Source: a virus. From it: 62,279 bases of DNA. This document shows positions 49,801-58,498 of the stretch, piece by piece (the stretch's first letter is position 1; every line of letters starts with the position of its first letter). The notes beneath the pieces were generated by a model that worked only from the letters and a program-made list of their open reading frames with translations, was not told the origin of the DNA and made no database searches. Both the position numbers and the translations under genes were made by a program. The stretch lies in IMG/VR virus record IMGVR_UViG_3300025828_000024, positions 1-62,279 of that record; one strand, given 5' to 3'.

Positions 49801-50267
49801 CACCATCTACCTAAGTATTTGCCAAGGTAATATACGGAAAGTCCTAGAAATATTACAGCCATGAGAATGCCAAGAGCAGTTGCAATGGCTTCATTGCGTT
49901 CTTCTCTGGCTTTTTCTGCAGCTTTTTTGGCTGCTTGGCGCTCTTTGCGGGCTTCTGCTTGCCATTGTTGCCACCTATCCCAGGTGCCAGAGGGAGCATA
50001 CAATCGGCAGTAGCTTTCTAGCTCCTTACGTTGCTGCCTTAGCTTCTCTAATGCTTGAAACTCTTCCCAGTCTCCCTGTTCACCGCCAGCTATTGCGGTG
50101 AATGGACTTGATTTCTTTTTATTGATTGCTTCTTTTATATCTTCTTCGGCACCAAGGAACTTACCTACAGCACCAATAAGACCTGCTGTCTCCCTACCGT
50201 TAGAGAGTGCCGTCTTGATTACAGAATATGCAGCGTTTGCAGCAGCAATAGATTCTAAGATAGCCAT
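49800..50267 (-). CDS. conserved phage protein with C-terminal TM segment
   Basis: Product of 155 aa. The Ala-rich N-terminus (ILESIAAANAAYSVIKTALS), a charged middle (GDWEEFQALEKLRQQRKELE, then GTWDRWQQWQAEARKERQAA) and a C-terminal TM helix (IATALGILMAVIFLGLSVYY) correspond to a widespread marine phage family of unknown function. The gene follows a TM/coiled-coil gene directly (TAGATG). Virion or membrane-complex role possible. Confidence 0.75.
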   Translation of the reverse strand: MAILESIAAANAAYSVIKTALSNGRETAGLIGAVGKFLGAEEDIKEAINKKKSSPFTAIAGGEQGDWEEFQALEKLRQQRKELESYCRLYAPSGTWDRWQQWQAEARKERQAAKKAAEKAREERNEAIATALGILMAVIFLGLSVYYLGKYLGRW

Positions 50268-50507
50268 CTATCTCTCTATGAGTCTATCCAGCTTTCCTTC
50301 TAAACGATCTAGTCGATCTATTACGCGATCCATATCAGATTGCTGGCGGTTTACGGATACATACTCTTTGGCTATTTCCTCACGAGTACGATTCAAGAGA
50401 ACGGTTATGCGTTTTAATTCTTCGTGCTGAGACTTACACCACCACCCACCAATTGTGATGATAAGTCCCATAGCAATATCGACATACATATCCATGTGAA
50501 ATTCCAT
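50268..50507 (-). CDS. small TM plus coiled-coil protein
   Basis: Product of 79 aa; ATG 50507 follows AGAGGA. One TM helix (VDIAMGLIITIGGWWC, ~residues 8-24) and a long coiled coil to the end (LLNRTREEIAKEYVS, VIDRLDRLEGKLDRLI). This resembles spanin or holin-accessory topology, but no lysis gene is nearby. First gene of the short minus-strand cluster. Confidence 0.65.
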   Translation of the reverse strand: MEFHMDMYVDIAMGLIITIGGWWCKSQHEELKRITVLLNRTREEIAKEYVSVNRQQSDMDRVIDRLDRLEGKLDRLIER

Positions 50508-50526
50508 GTGAAATCCTCTCAACGCC

Positions 50527-50556
50527 AAAATACCACAGGTAGGTAATTTAGTTCAA
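50527..50556 (-). promoter_or_regulatory. candidate promoter overlapping a palindrome
   Basis: On the minus strand TTGAAC (the right half of the palindrome at 50551), an 18-bp spacer and TATTTT precede the gene at 50507 by about 20 bp. If real, anything bound to the palindrome would cover the -35 box. Confidence 0.5.
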
Positions 50557-50562
50557 TAGAAC
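50551..50562. repeat. dispersed palindrome, GTTCAATAGAAC
   Basis: Perfect copy with TTA before and TTT after it, in the divergent gap between the small minus-strand cluster and the large terminase gene. Confidence 0.8.
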
Positions 50563-50588
50563 TTTCTTTCACTGGCACGTTCTTATAT

Positions 50589-50690
50589 CGGTAGACGTTA
50601 CGGTAGACGGTATATATATATCGGTAGTCTACCGATATGTATTATATTATATATATATATTATATACGCGCGCGTAATATGGTTATATTA
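50589..50690. promoter_or_regulatory. CGGTAGAC repeat cluster and TA-rich tract (copy 2)
   Basis: CGGTAGAC at 50589 and 50601, CGGTAGTC at 50622 and the inverted copy GTCTACCG at 50627; the last two form a 21-bp palindrome (10-bp arms ATATCGGTAG/CTACCGATAT, 50618-50638). An alternating TA tract and ACGCGCGCGT (50666-50675) follow, then TATTAT at 50686. No -35 box was found, so activation by a bound factor or an origin function is plausible. Confidence 0.65.
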
Positions 50691-50782
50691 TAGGCTTAGA
50701 GATGGAACTCCTCCCTGGTCCATCTCTTGGCGGGCAGGCATATCCCCACCCTTTGCTTGCTCGCCTCATCAGAGGAGTAAAC

Positions 50783-52276
50783 ATGCAGAAGCTTTCTGCG
50801 ATTAAGGATAAGATATCTCAACTGCCCCTTGAACAACAGGCAGAGTTGCTAGACTTGCTCCAGCAGCTAGAGGACGCTGAGAACAAAAAGAACGCCAAGG
50901 ATGACTTCATAAGCTTTGTGAACCTCATGTGGCCTAGTTTTATTTCTGGTAGGCACCACAAAGATATGGCTGATGCCTTCGAACGTGTGGCACGAGGTGA
51001 ACTCAAGCGTTTAATTATCAACATGCCACCCCGACACACCAAGTCTGAGTTCGCTTCCTATATGCTGCCAGCTTGGTTTCTGGGCAAGTACCCTGAGAAG
51101 AAAGTTATTCAGACGGCACACACTGCAGAACTAGCAGTTGGCTTTGGTCGTAAGGTTAGAAACCTGATTCAGTCTGAGGACTTCGCCAAAGTATTCCCTG
51201 GGATTACCCTGTCTTCTGACTCAAAAGCTGCGGGGCGTTGGAATACAAACAAACGTGGTGATTACTTTGCTATTGGTGTTGGCGGTGCGGTGACTGGTAA
51301 GGGTGCCGATCTGCTAATTATCGATGACCCGCACTCAGAACAAGATGCGCAGCAAGGCCAGTTCAACCCTGAAGTGTATGATCGTGTCTATGAGTGGTAT
51401 ACGTCTGGACCTCGCCAGCGTTTGCAGCCTGGTGGTGCGATCATTGTTGTTATGACCCGTTGGTCTAAGCGTGATCTAACAGGACAAATCCTAAACTCAA
51501 TGACAGATAGGGCAGGTGTTGATGACTGGGAGGTGATTGAGTTCCCTGCAATCCTACCCTCTGGCAATCCCCTTTGGCCTGAATTCTGGTCTCAGAAAGA
51601 ACTTGATGCCCTAAAAGCAGAACTTCCTGTATCCAAATGGTCAGCCCAGTACCAGCAGAATCCAACATCTGAAGAAGGGGCGCTGATCAAACGTGAGTGG
51701 TGGCAAAAATGGGAAGGCAGCAGACCGCCAGAATGCGAAGCTATTATACAATCTTGGGATACAGCGTTTCTAAAAACTCAAAGAAGTGACTACAGTGCCT
51801 GTACAACATGGGGTGTCTTCTATCACGAGGGAGCGCCTAACATAATTCTTTTGGATGCATACAAAGAAAAACTAGAGTTCCCAGAACTAAAGCGAGCAGC
51901 ATACGATAAATACATGGAGTTTGAGCCAGACCAGATGATCGTGGAGAAAAAAGCTTCTGGTGCGCCTTTGATATTTGAGCTTCGATCTATGGGTATTCCT
52001 GTAACAGAGTTTACTCCATCAAGGGGTCAGGATAAGATTGCAAGGGTAAATGCAATAACAGACCTGTTCGCAAGCGGATCAATATGGTATCCTCCCACCA
52101 GATGGGCTGAAGAAGTGATTGAGGAATGTGCATCATTCCCGTCAGGGGATCATGATGACTTAGTGGACTCTACCACCCAAGCTCTGCTAAGGTTTAGACA
52201 AGGCGGTTGGGTGAGGGCCGAAATGGATGACTGGGATGACGAGCCAAAATACCGTAGACCAGTTGAGTATTACTAG
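50783..52276 (+). CDS. terL: terminase large subunit
   Basis: Product of 497 aa from ATG 50783, preceded by GAGGAG; a start 27 codons upstream is in frame but lacks such a site. The ATPase has the Walker A-like loop PPRHTKSE (residues 82-89) and Walker B LLIIDDP (177-183). The nuclease domain has D326 (QSWDTAF) and later acidic residues (GDHDDLVDS near 463). It drives DNA into the prohead through the portal encoded next and cuts the concatemer. Confidence 0.95.
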   Translation: MQKLSAIKDKISQLPLEQQAELLDLLQQLEDAENKKNAKDDFISFVNLMWPSFISGRHHKDMADAFERVARGELKRLIINMPPRHTKSEFASYMLPAWFLGKYPEKKVIQTAHTAELAVGFGRKVRNLIQSEDFAKVFPGITLSSDSKAAGRWNTNKRGDYFAIGVGGAVTGKGADLLIIDDPHSEQDAQQGQFNPEVYDRVYEWYTSGPRQRLQPGGAIIVVMTRWSKRDLTGQILNSMTDRAGVDDWEVIEFPAILPSGNPLWPEFWSQKELDALKAELPVSKWSAQYQQNPTSEEGALIKREWWQKWEGSRPPECEAIIQSWDTAFLKTQRSDYSACTTWGVFYHEGAPNIILLDAYKEKLEFPELKRAAYDKYMEFEPDQMIVEKKASGAPLIFELRSMGIPVTEFTPSRGQDKIARVNAITDLFASGSIWYPPTRWAEEVIEECASFPSGDHDDLVDSTTQALLRFRQGGWVRAEMDDWDDEPKYRRPVEYY

Positions 52277-52312
52277 AAGCAGCACCGCTGCGCATGTGAA
52301 ACGGAGATAGGC

Positions 52313-54757
52313 ATGGCTATCGAAAAGCAGATGGAACCTTCTGATCTTGAGATCGAAGAAACAGACGCGACAAACATTGAAGTTGAAATAGTAAACCCAG
52401 ATGCGGTTTCTATTGAGACTGAAGACGGCGGAGTGATCATTGATTTCGAAGGGGGCATTGCTGAAGATATCATGGGTCCAGACCACGATGCCAATTTAGC
52501 AGAGTTTATTGACGAAGCTACACTCCAATCGATGGCATCTGAGCTTGTGGGGGATTTTAACTCAGACCGCGAATCACGGCAAGATTGGGCAAGAGCATAC
52601 GTCAAAGGTCTTGACCTGTTGGGCATGAAGATTGAAGAACGTAGTCAACCTTGGGCAGGTGCGTCAGGAGTATTTCACCCAGTTCTAACTGAAGCAGTTG
52701 TTAGATTCCAAGCTCAAGCTATGGGTGAAATATTCCCAGCGTCTGGTCCAGTTAAGACAAAGATTATGGGCAAGCTGACACCAGAGAAAGCTGATCAGGC
52801 TGACCGAATCCAAACTGAAATGAACTACCTACTCACGGAAGAAATGACAGAATACCGTGATGAAACTGAACAGATGTTGTTCAAACTTCCTCTTGCGGGT
52901 TCTGCTTTCAAGAAGGTTTACTATGATCCACTAGAGGATCGTCCAGTTGCCATGTTTGTTCCAGCAGAAGACTTTGTTGTTTCATATGGTGCGTCAGACC
53001 TAGCGTCTTGCCCGCGCTACACGCACATCATGAAGAAAACATCTAATGAGATTCTAGAGCTGCAGGTTGCGGGGTTCTATCGTGATGTAGACCTGCCTGA
53101 CCCAGAGCCAGACTTTACAGATATCCAAGAAAAATATGATGAGCTTGATGGGGAGAGCGCAATCATAGAAGATGATGACCGTCACACAATTCTAGAAATG
53201 CATGTTACCATGAACATGCCAGAAGAGTTTGATGATCCAGATAATATTGCTCGTCCATACGTTATAACAATCGATAAAACATCTCGTGAGATTTTAGCAA
53301 TCAGACGCAACTGGTATGAAGATGACGCAAAGAAAAAGAAACGACTCCACTTCGTTCATTACAAATATCTCCCAGGTCTTGGATTCTATGGAACGGGACT
53401 TATCCACCTTATTGGCGGGCTTGCAAAATCGGCTACCTCGATTCTCCGTCAGCTCATTGACGCTGGTACGCTATCGAATTTACCTGCTGGTCTTAAAGCT
53501 CGCGGTCTTCGCATTAAAGGTGATGACAGTCCGCTTATGCCTGGTGAGTTCAGGGACGTGGATGTTCCAGGCGGTGCAATACGGGATTCGATTACGTTCA
53601 TCCCTTACAAAGAGCCATCGTCGGTACTCTACTCTTTACTTGGAAACATTGTCGAAGAGGGACGCAGAATTGGATCAGTAGCGGATATCCAAGTAGGCGA
53701 TATGAATTCTCAGGCACCAGTGGGTACAACACTGGCGCTAATGGAACGATCCATGAAAGTTATGTCTGGCGTACAGGCGCGTATGCATGCGTCCATGAAG
53801 AACGAGTTGCGTCTATTAGCTCGTATTATTCGTGACTACATGCCAGAAGAATACGCCTATGAGATGGACGGTGACTTCAACCGCAGGCAGGACTTTGACT
53901 CTCGTGTTGATGTAATACCTGTATCTGATCCTAATGCTGCAACTATGTCTCAAAGAATTATGCAGTATCAGGCTGCGCTGCAGCTTTCTCAGCAAGCTCC
54001 TCAGTTATACGATATGGGTAAACTGCATCGCCAAATGTTAGAAGTTCTTGGCATTCAGGATGCTGATGACATCATCAAGCTACCAGATGATATCAAGCCA
54101 GCAGACCCAGTAACAGAGAACATGATGATCCTGAAACAAGAGCCAGTAAAGCCGTTCAAGTATCAGGACCACGAAGCCCATATTGCTGTTCACATGGCAG
54201 CGGCACAAGACCCGAAGATCATGCAAATTGTTGGTCAGTCTCCGTTTGCTGCGCAAATTCAACAGGCAATGGCAGCACATATCACAGAACACGTTGCGTT
54301 CCAGTATCGCCGCGAGATCGAAAAGATGCTTGGTGTTGAGATGCCAAATGAAGACGAGCCTCTGCCACAGGATATTGAAGTGCAGGTATCAAGGCTTGCA
54401 AAAGAAGCAGCAGAAAAGTTACTTCAGAAAGATCAGGCAGAAGCGCAGCAGCAGCAAATTCAGAAGCAGCAGCAAGACCCAGTGGTCCAAATGCAGCAAC
54501 AAGAGTTGCAGCTTAAAGCAAAAGAGCTTGAGCATAAGATTCAGATGGACACTCAGAAGTTGCAGCTTGATGCAATGGCAAAAAGTTCAAATGCACAAAT
54601 TCAAGTAGAGCGCATTGCGGCAGAGAATCAACGTGAGGGTGCGCGTCTGGGGGTCAAGCTTGCCACAGACTTGGATAAGTCACAGCGAGAAGATCAAAAA
54701 GAGGGTGCAAAATTGGGGATAGAAATAGCAAAGGAGCTAACGAAGGGAGATGAATGA
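52313..54757 (+). CDS. portal protein
   Basis: Product of 814 aa. Blocks such as EAVVRFQAQAMGEIFPASGP (~residues 128-147), FKLPLAGSAFKKVYYDP and FVPAEDFVVSYGA match the large podoviral portal family (P22 gp1-like). The last ~120 residues are Gln/Lys/Glu-rich coiled coil (a barrel-like extension). It forms the dodecameric channel at one head vertex, binding terminase and connectors. Acidic N-terminal ~75 residues precede the core. Confidence 0.92.
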   Translation: MAIEKQMEPSDLEIEETDATNIEVEIVNPDAVSIETEDGGVIIDFEGGIAEDIMGPDHDANLAEFIDEATLQSMASELVGDFNSDRESRQDWARAYVKGLDLLGMKIEERSQPWAGASGVFHPVLTEAVVRFQAQAMGEIFPASGPVKTKIMGKLTPEKADQADRIQTEMNYLLTEEMTEYRDETEQMLFKLPLAGSAFKKVYYDPLEDRPVAMFVPAEDFVVSYGASDLASCPRYTHIMKKTSNEILELQVAGFYRDVDLPDPEPDFTDIQEKYDELDGESAIIEDDDRHTILEMHVTMNMPEEFDDPDNIARPYVITIDKTSREILAIRRNWYEDDAKKKKRLHFVHYKYLPGLGFYGTGLIHLIGGLAKSATSILRQLIDAGTLSNLPAGLKARGLRIKGDDSPLMPGEFRDVDVPGGAIRDSITFIPYKEPSSVLYSLLGNIVEEGRRIGSVADIQVGDMNSQAPVGTTLALMERSMKVMSGVQARMHASMKNELRLLARIIRDYMPEEYAYEMDGDFNRRQDFDSRVDVIPVSDPNAATMSQRIMQYQAALQLSQQAPQLYDMGKLHRQMLEVLGIQDADDIIKLPDDIKPADPVTENMMILKQEPVKPFKYQDHEAHIAVHMAAAQDPKIMQIVGQSPFAAQIQQAMAAHITEHVAFQYRREIEKMLGVEMPNEDEPLPQDIEVQVSRLAKEAAEKLLQKDQAEAQQQQIQKQQQDPVVQMQQQELQLKAKELEHKIQMDTQKLQLDAMAKSSNAQIQVERIAAENQREGARLGVKLATDLDKSQREDQKEGAKLGIEIAKELTKGDE

Positions 54758-54935
54758 CGTTTTCACGTTACTAAATCGTAAGATTGAAGAATACGAGGAA
54801 GATATAAAAGGCTTCCTCGCATCTGGTCAAGCTGAGGACATGGCAATGTACAATCGTTTGGTGGGAAGAAACGAGGCTTTACAGTTCATAAAGCAAGACC
54901 TTAGCGATATCGAAAAGAGATATATTGAAACTTAG
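54750..54935 (+). CDS. small helical protein after portal
   Basis: Product of 61 aa, overlapping the portal gene by 8 bp. Two charged helices (LLNRKIEEYEEDIKGFLASG, then NRLVGRNEALQFIKQDLSDI) form a likely hairpin. Similar small proteins accompany portal genes in many podoviruses; function unknown. Confidence 0.75.
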   Translation: MNDVFTLLNRKIEEYEEDIKGFLASGQAEDMAMYNRLVGRNEALQFIKQDLSDIEKRYIET

Positions 54936-55024
54936 AACTTTTTTCGCTATCCTTCGAAACAGGGAGACCTCGTGGCGTTGCCGCGCAAGGTGACTGTGAA
55001 CCTTAAATCACTGCAAGGACAGAA

Positions 55025-55393
55025 ATGTATACAGGTAACACAATTACAGAAGAGAAGGTAGCCTCTAAGCTACCAAAGCCACAAGGGTACAAAATCCTTA
55101 TTGGCGTACCCGAAGTCAGCGACAAAACAGAAGGTGGGGTATTTATGCCTGACGGACTTAGGTCCGCAGAAGAAACCGCATCTATTATTGGTTTTGTTAT
55201 GAGTCTTGGCCCAGATTGCTATGCAGATAAGGACAAGTTTCCAAATGGACCCTTCTGCAAGGAAGGCGACTTTGTAATTTTCCGATCTTATTCAGGCACA
55301 AGGTTCAAGATTCATGGAAAAGAATTTAGACTTATTAACGATGACACCGTTGAGGCTGTTGTTGATGATCCAAGAGGATACGCACGGGTATGA
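55025..55393 (+). CDS. GroES-like co-chaperonin
   Basis: Product of 122 aa. KPQGYKILIGVPEVSDKTEG, then VFMPDG and FVIFRSYSGTRFKIHGKEFRL, correspond to the Cpn10 barrel and the roof region. A mobile-loop-like segment lies around residues 30-50. It would replace or modify host GroES during capsid folding, like T4 gp31. It is located directly before scaffold and capsid genes and overlaps the scaffold start. Confidence 0.85.
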   Translation: MYTGNTITEEKVASKLPKPQGYKILIGVPEVSDKTEGGVFMPDGLRSAEETASIIGFVMSLGPDCYADKDKFPNGPFCKEGDFVIFRSYSGTRFKIHGKEFRLINDDTVEAVVDDPRGYARV

Positions 55394-56352
55394 GTAATCT
55401 AGCAGAAGAACAAGAATTCGAGGATGAAACAGTCGCAGAGGCTCTTGCAAAGGCACAGCAAGATCAAGATGATGACGATTCAGACTTTGAGATTGAAGTT
55501 GTAGACGATACTCCTGAAGAGGATCGTGATAAGCCTCGACGTGCAGAAGGCGCAGAGCCTAATGTGCCTGATGACGATGAAGTAAAGTCATACAGTGAAG
55601 GCGTACAAAAGCGCATCAAGCAGCTAAAGTTTGAGTACCATGAGGAGCGCAGAGCTAAGGAAGAAGCCTCTCGCCTTCAGGAAGAAGCTCTTCGATATGC
55701 TCAACAGGTGAAGCAAGAAAATGAAAGACTTCTAAAGCAGCTACAGCAGGGTGAGTCTGTTCTTGTAGATCAAGCAAAGGGTCGAGTTTCAGCAGAACTT
55801 GATAAAGCTAAGGCTGCATATAAGGCTGCTTATGAAAGCGGAGACCCTGAAGCGCTTCTTGAAGCACAGGAAAAACTAACGATACTTCAAAACGAAAAGG
55901 TTCGTTACGATAGCTATAGACCTGCAGCGCGTCCTCAGCCTCAACAACAACCTCAATATCAGCAGCAAACGCCTCTACCCCCACGTCCAAGTGATCGTGC
56001 TTTGGAGTGGGCAAAGAGAAACGACTGGTTTGAAAAAGATTCTGAGATGACTGGTTATGCTTATGGGCTTCATCAAAAGCTCGTAACAAACGGTATTGCT
56101 CCAGATAGCGAACGGTACTACAATGAAATCGACGCAGCGGTTCGCCGTGTGTTTCCAGATAAGTTTGACGATGGGTCCATAGGGGTATCAGCACCCCAAC
56201 GTCAGGCGGGTAACGTGGTTGCCCCTGCCGCTAGAAGTGGCAAAAAACCTCGCAAGATTAAGCTGACCTCAACGCAAGCCTCTCTCGCCAAGCGGCTTGG
56301 TCTGTCAAATGAACAATATGCGGCGCAATTAATGAAGGAAGCATCCAAATGA
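55390..56352 (+). CDS. scaffolding protein
   Basis: Product of 320 aa. Strongly acidic first 65 residues (long Asp/Glu stretches), a central coiled coil (residues ~70-170, KRIKQLKFEYHEERRAKEEA) and a Gln/Pro-rich linker, followed by a basic end (KKPRKIKLT). Position between portal and capsid genes and this composition match podoviral scaffolds that template the prohead and then leave. Confidence 0.85.
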   Translation: MSNLAEEQEFEDETVAEALAKAQQDQDDDDSDFEIEVVDDTPEEDRDKPRRAEGAEPNVPDDDEVKSYSEGVQKRIKQLKFEYHEERRAKEEASRLQEEALRYAQQVKQENERLLKQLQQGESVLVDQAKGRVSAELDKAKAAYKAAYESGDPEALLEAQEKLTILQNEKVRYDSYRPAARPQPQQQPQYQQQTPLPPRPSDRALEWAKRNDWFEKDSEMTGYAYGLHQKLVTNGIAPDSERYYNEIDAAVRRVFPDKFDDGSIGVSAPQRQAGNVVAPAARSGKKPRKIKLTSTQASLAKRLGLSNEQYAAQLMKEASK

Positions 56353-56792
56353 CAAACAGAACCTCGCGCTCTACAGAGACTCGTGAAGAGTCTAAACGCA
56401 AAGTGTCGTGGCAGAGACCTTCTATGTTACCTACCCCCGAACCCAGAGAGGGCATTGAGTACCGCTGGATTCGCACATCAACACTTGGGCAGAGTGACAA
56501 TACGAATGTTTCTTCCAAATTTCGTGAGGGATGGACACCTGTTCGGAAAGAGGATCATCCAAACCTTCACGTTGTGTCTGATATCGATTCTCGATTTACA
56601 GACAATATTGAGGTCGGTGGGTTATTGCTATGTCAGAACTCAACCGAAAATATGCAAGCTAGAAGGGACGCGCAGAATTATCAGGCCGCAAGCCAGATGC
56701 AAGCTGTTGACAACTCCTACTTGCGTAACTCAGACCCTCGTATGCCCGTTCTGAATCCAGAGCGAAGCACACGATCATCGTTTGGCAAGTAA
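56349..56792 (+). CDS. minor virion / head-associated protein
   Basis: Product of 147 aa. Basic N-terminus (NRTSRSTETREESKRKVSWQ), then EYRWIRTSTLGQSDNTNVSS and REGWTPVRKEDHP. This arrangement recurs directly downstream of the scaffold in marine podoviruses. No motif beyond that. Overlaps the scaffold gene by 4 bp. Confidence 0.7.
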   Translation: MTNRTSRSTETREESKRKVSWQRPSMLPTPEPREGIEYRWIRTSTLGQSDNTNVSSKFREGWTPVRKEDHPNLHVVSDIDSRFTDNIEVGGLLLCQNSTENMQARRDAQNYQAASQMQAVDNSYLRNSDPRMPVLNPERSTRSSFGK

Positions 56793-56844
56793 CCTTTCGA
56801 GGGAGCTTGCTTGGTTGAAACTCAGATTGTGAGGAAATAGAGCT

Positions 56845-57459
56845 ATGGCTACTACAGCAGCTCCTTATGGCCTTCGTCCAGTCCGCCGTGCGGATGGAAT
56901 GCCATATGCTGGTGCAACAAACCAGTATCTCATCGATCCTGCTGGTGAAGCAACTAACCTATTCTATGGGCAAGTTGTTATCATTGGGGCCGATGGGTAT
57001 ATCGCGCTGGCTACTGGTACAGGTGCAGACCTGACCACTAACAGCATTTCAGGCACAACAGGCGTAGGCGGCATCGGCGTCTTCGTTGGTTGTGAGTATG
57101 TAAACTCTTCAGGTCAACTTGTTCAGGCACAGTATTATCCGTCTGGTACAAACAGCAATAATACTGCGATCAAAGCATATGTGGTTGACGATCCAAACGT
57201 ACTATTCCAAGCGCAGCTTGATGGTGCAGGAGCGCAAACCATTATTGGCACAAACACATTCTTTGCATCAGCACAGTCTACCTCTACTGGTGATACAGTA
57301 ACAGGTAACTCTACTTCTGCATTGGATGCGACAGTTGTAACTACAGCGGCAGCGTTCCGCATTGTTGCACATGTGTCTGATCCTGCTGACGCATATCCAG
57401 ATGTTCTTGTTAAGTTCAATCCTGGTGCGCATCAGATGACAAACAACGTAGGCTTATAA
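56845..57459 (+). CDS. capsid decoration-type protein
   Basis: Product of 204 aa after GAGGAAAT. ATTAAPYGLRPVRRADGMPY, then AGATNQYLI, is a typical start of a beta-rich structural protein encoded before the major capsid gene. It is Gly/Thr/Ala-rich without charged coils. A decoration or cement role is likely from size, composition and position. Confidence 0.7.
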   Translation: MATTAAPYGLRPVRRADGMPYAGATNQYLIDPAGEATNLFYGQVVIIGADGYIALATGTGADLTTNSISGTTGVGGIGVFVGCEYVNSSGQLVQAQYYPSGTNSNNTAIKAYVVDDPNVLFQAQLDGAGAQTIIGTNTFFASAQSTSTGDTVTGNSTSALDATVVTTAAAFRIVAHVSDPADAYPDVLVKFNPGAHQMTNNVGL

Positions 57460-57470
57460 GGAGTTAAATA

Positions 57471-58376
57471 ATGGCTATTTCACGCGCCCAGCTCCTCAAA
57501 GAGCTACTACCTGGTCTCAATGCATTGTTTGGACTTGAGTACGACAAGTACGAAAATGAACATGCAGAGATTTATGAAACTGAAAACTCAGAGCGTAGCT
57601 TTGAGGAAGAAGTCAAATTGTCTGGATTTGCTGCAGCCCCTGTAAAAGCAGAAGGTGCATCAATTTCTTACGACAATGCACAAGAGTCGTTCACAGCTCG
57701 TTACAACCACGAAACGGTTGCAATGGGATTCTCTGTCACCGAAGAGGCGATGGAAGACAACTTGTACGATTCACTATCTGCTCGTTATACAAAAGCCTTG
57801 GCTCGCGCTATGGCGTATACCAAGCAGGTTAAAGCGGCTTCCTTGTTGAACACAGGTTTTGACACCTTCAAATCAGGTGACAATGTGTTCTTGTTCGCAA
57901 CCAACCACCCAACAGTGGAAGGCGGAACAAACGCAAACAAACCTTCAACAAATGCTGACTTGAACGAAACTTCACTTGAGCAAGCAGTTATTGATATCGC
58001 AGCGTACACTGATGAACGCGGCCTATTGATTGCAGCTCGCCCACGTAAGCTAATCGTTCCGCCTGCGCTTATGTTCGTTGCAACTCGTTTGCTACAAACA
58101 GAACTACGTGTAGGTACAGCGGATAACGACATCAACGCATTGCGTTCGAATGGTTCGATCCCAGAAGGCTTCCGTGTCAACCACTACCTAACTGACGCAG
58201 ATGCATTCTTCATCACTACAGATGTTCCAAACGGCATGAAGCACTTTGTGCGTACTGCAATGCAGACATCTATGGATGGTGACTTCGATACAGGTAACGT
58301 GCGCTATAAAGCGCGTGAGCGTTACTCATTCGGTGTATCTGACCCACTAGGTATCTATGGTTCGCCAGGTGCATAA
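57471..58376 (+). CDS. major capsid protein (HK97 fold)
   Basis: Product of 301 aa after AAGGAG. Order of elements: N-arm (RAQLLKELLPGLNALFGLEY), E-loop region (residues 50-90, VKLSGFAAAPVKAEGASISY), spine helix (LYDSLSARYTKALARAMAYT), P-domain (ARPRKLIVPPALMFVATRLL) and the C-terminal A-domain. This resembles the Mu gpT-like capsid group. It assembles the icosahedral shell on the scaffold. Confidence 0.9.
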   Translation: MAISRAQLLKELLPGLNALFGLEYDKYENEHAEIYETENSERSFEEEVKLSGFAAAPVKAEGASISYDNAQESFTARYNHETVAMGFSVTEEAMEDNLYDSLSARYTKALARAMAYTKQVKAASLLNTGFDTFKSGDNVFLFATNHPTVEGGTNANKPSTNADLNETSLEQAVIDIAAYTDERGLLIAARPRKLIVPPALMFVATRLLQTELRVGTADNDINALRSNGSIPEGFRVNHYLTDADAFFITTDVPNGMKHFVRTAMQTSMDGDFDTGNVRYKARERYSFGVSDPLGIYGSPGA

Positions 58377-58379
58377 TTA

Positions 58380-58391
58380 GTTCAATAGAAC
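58380..58391. repeat. dispersed palindrome, GTTCAATAGAAC
   Basis: Perfect copy 3 bp after the capsid stop codon and 8 bp before the capsid-gene terminator stem. Confidence 0.8.
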
Positions 58392-58399
58392 TTTTGAAG

Positions 58400-58428
58400 G
58401 GGCTGCTAACGCGGCCCTTTCTTTTTTT
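58400..58428 (+). terminator. rho-independent terminator after the capsid gene
   Basis: GGGCTGC, TAAC loop, GCGGCCC, then a T-rich tail. It should limit read-through from the highly expressed capsid gene into the downstream structural genes. Confidence 0.92.
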
Positions 58429-58498
58429 ATGTTATGTGTTATCCTGTGTTTATCCCTGACAGTCTAATGACTGACAACCCCAAAGACAGGAGATCAAA

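Noticed and set aside
54973-55062. 29-aa GTG ORF before the GroES-like gene
   Set aside because: It overlaps the real start in another frame and shows no coding support beyond a weak GGGAG.
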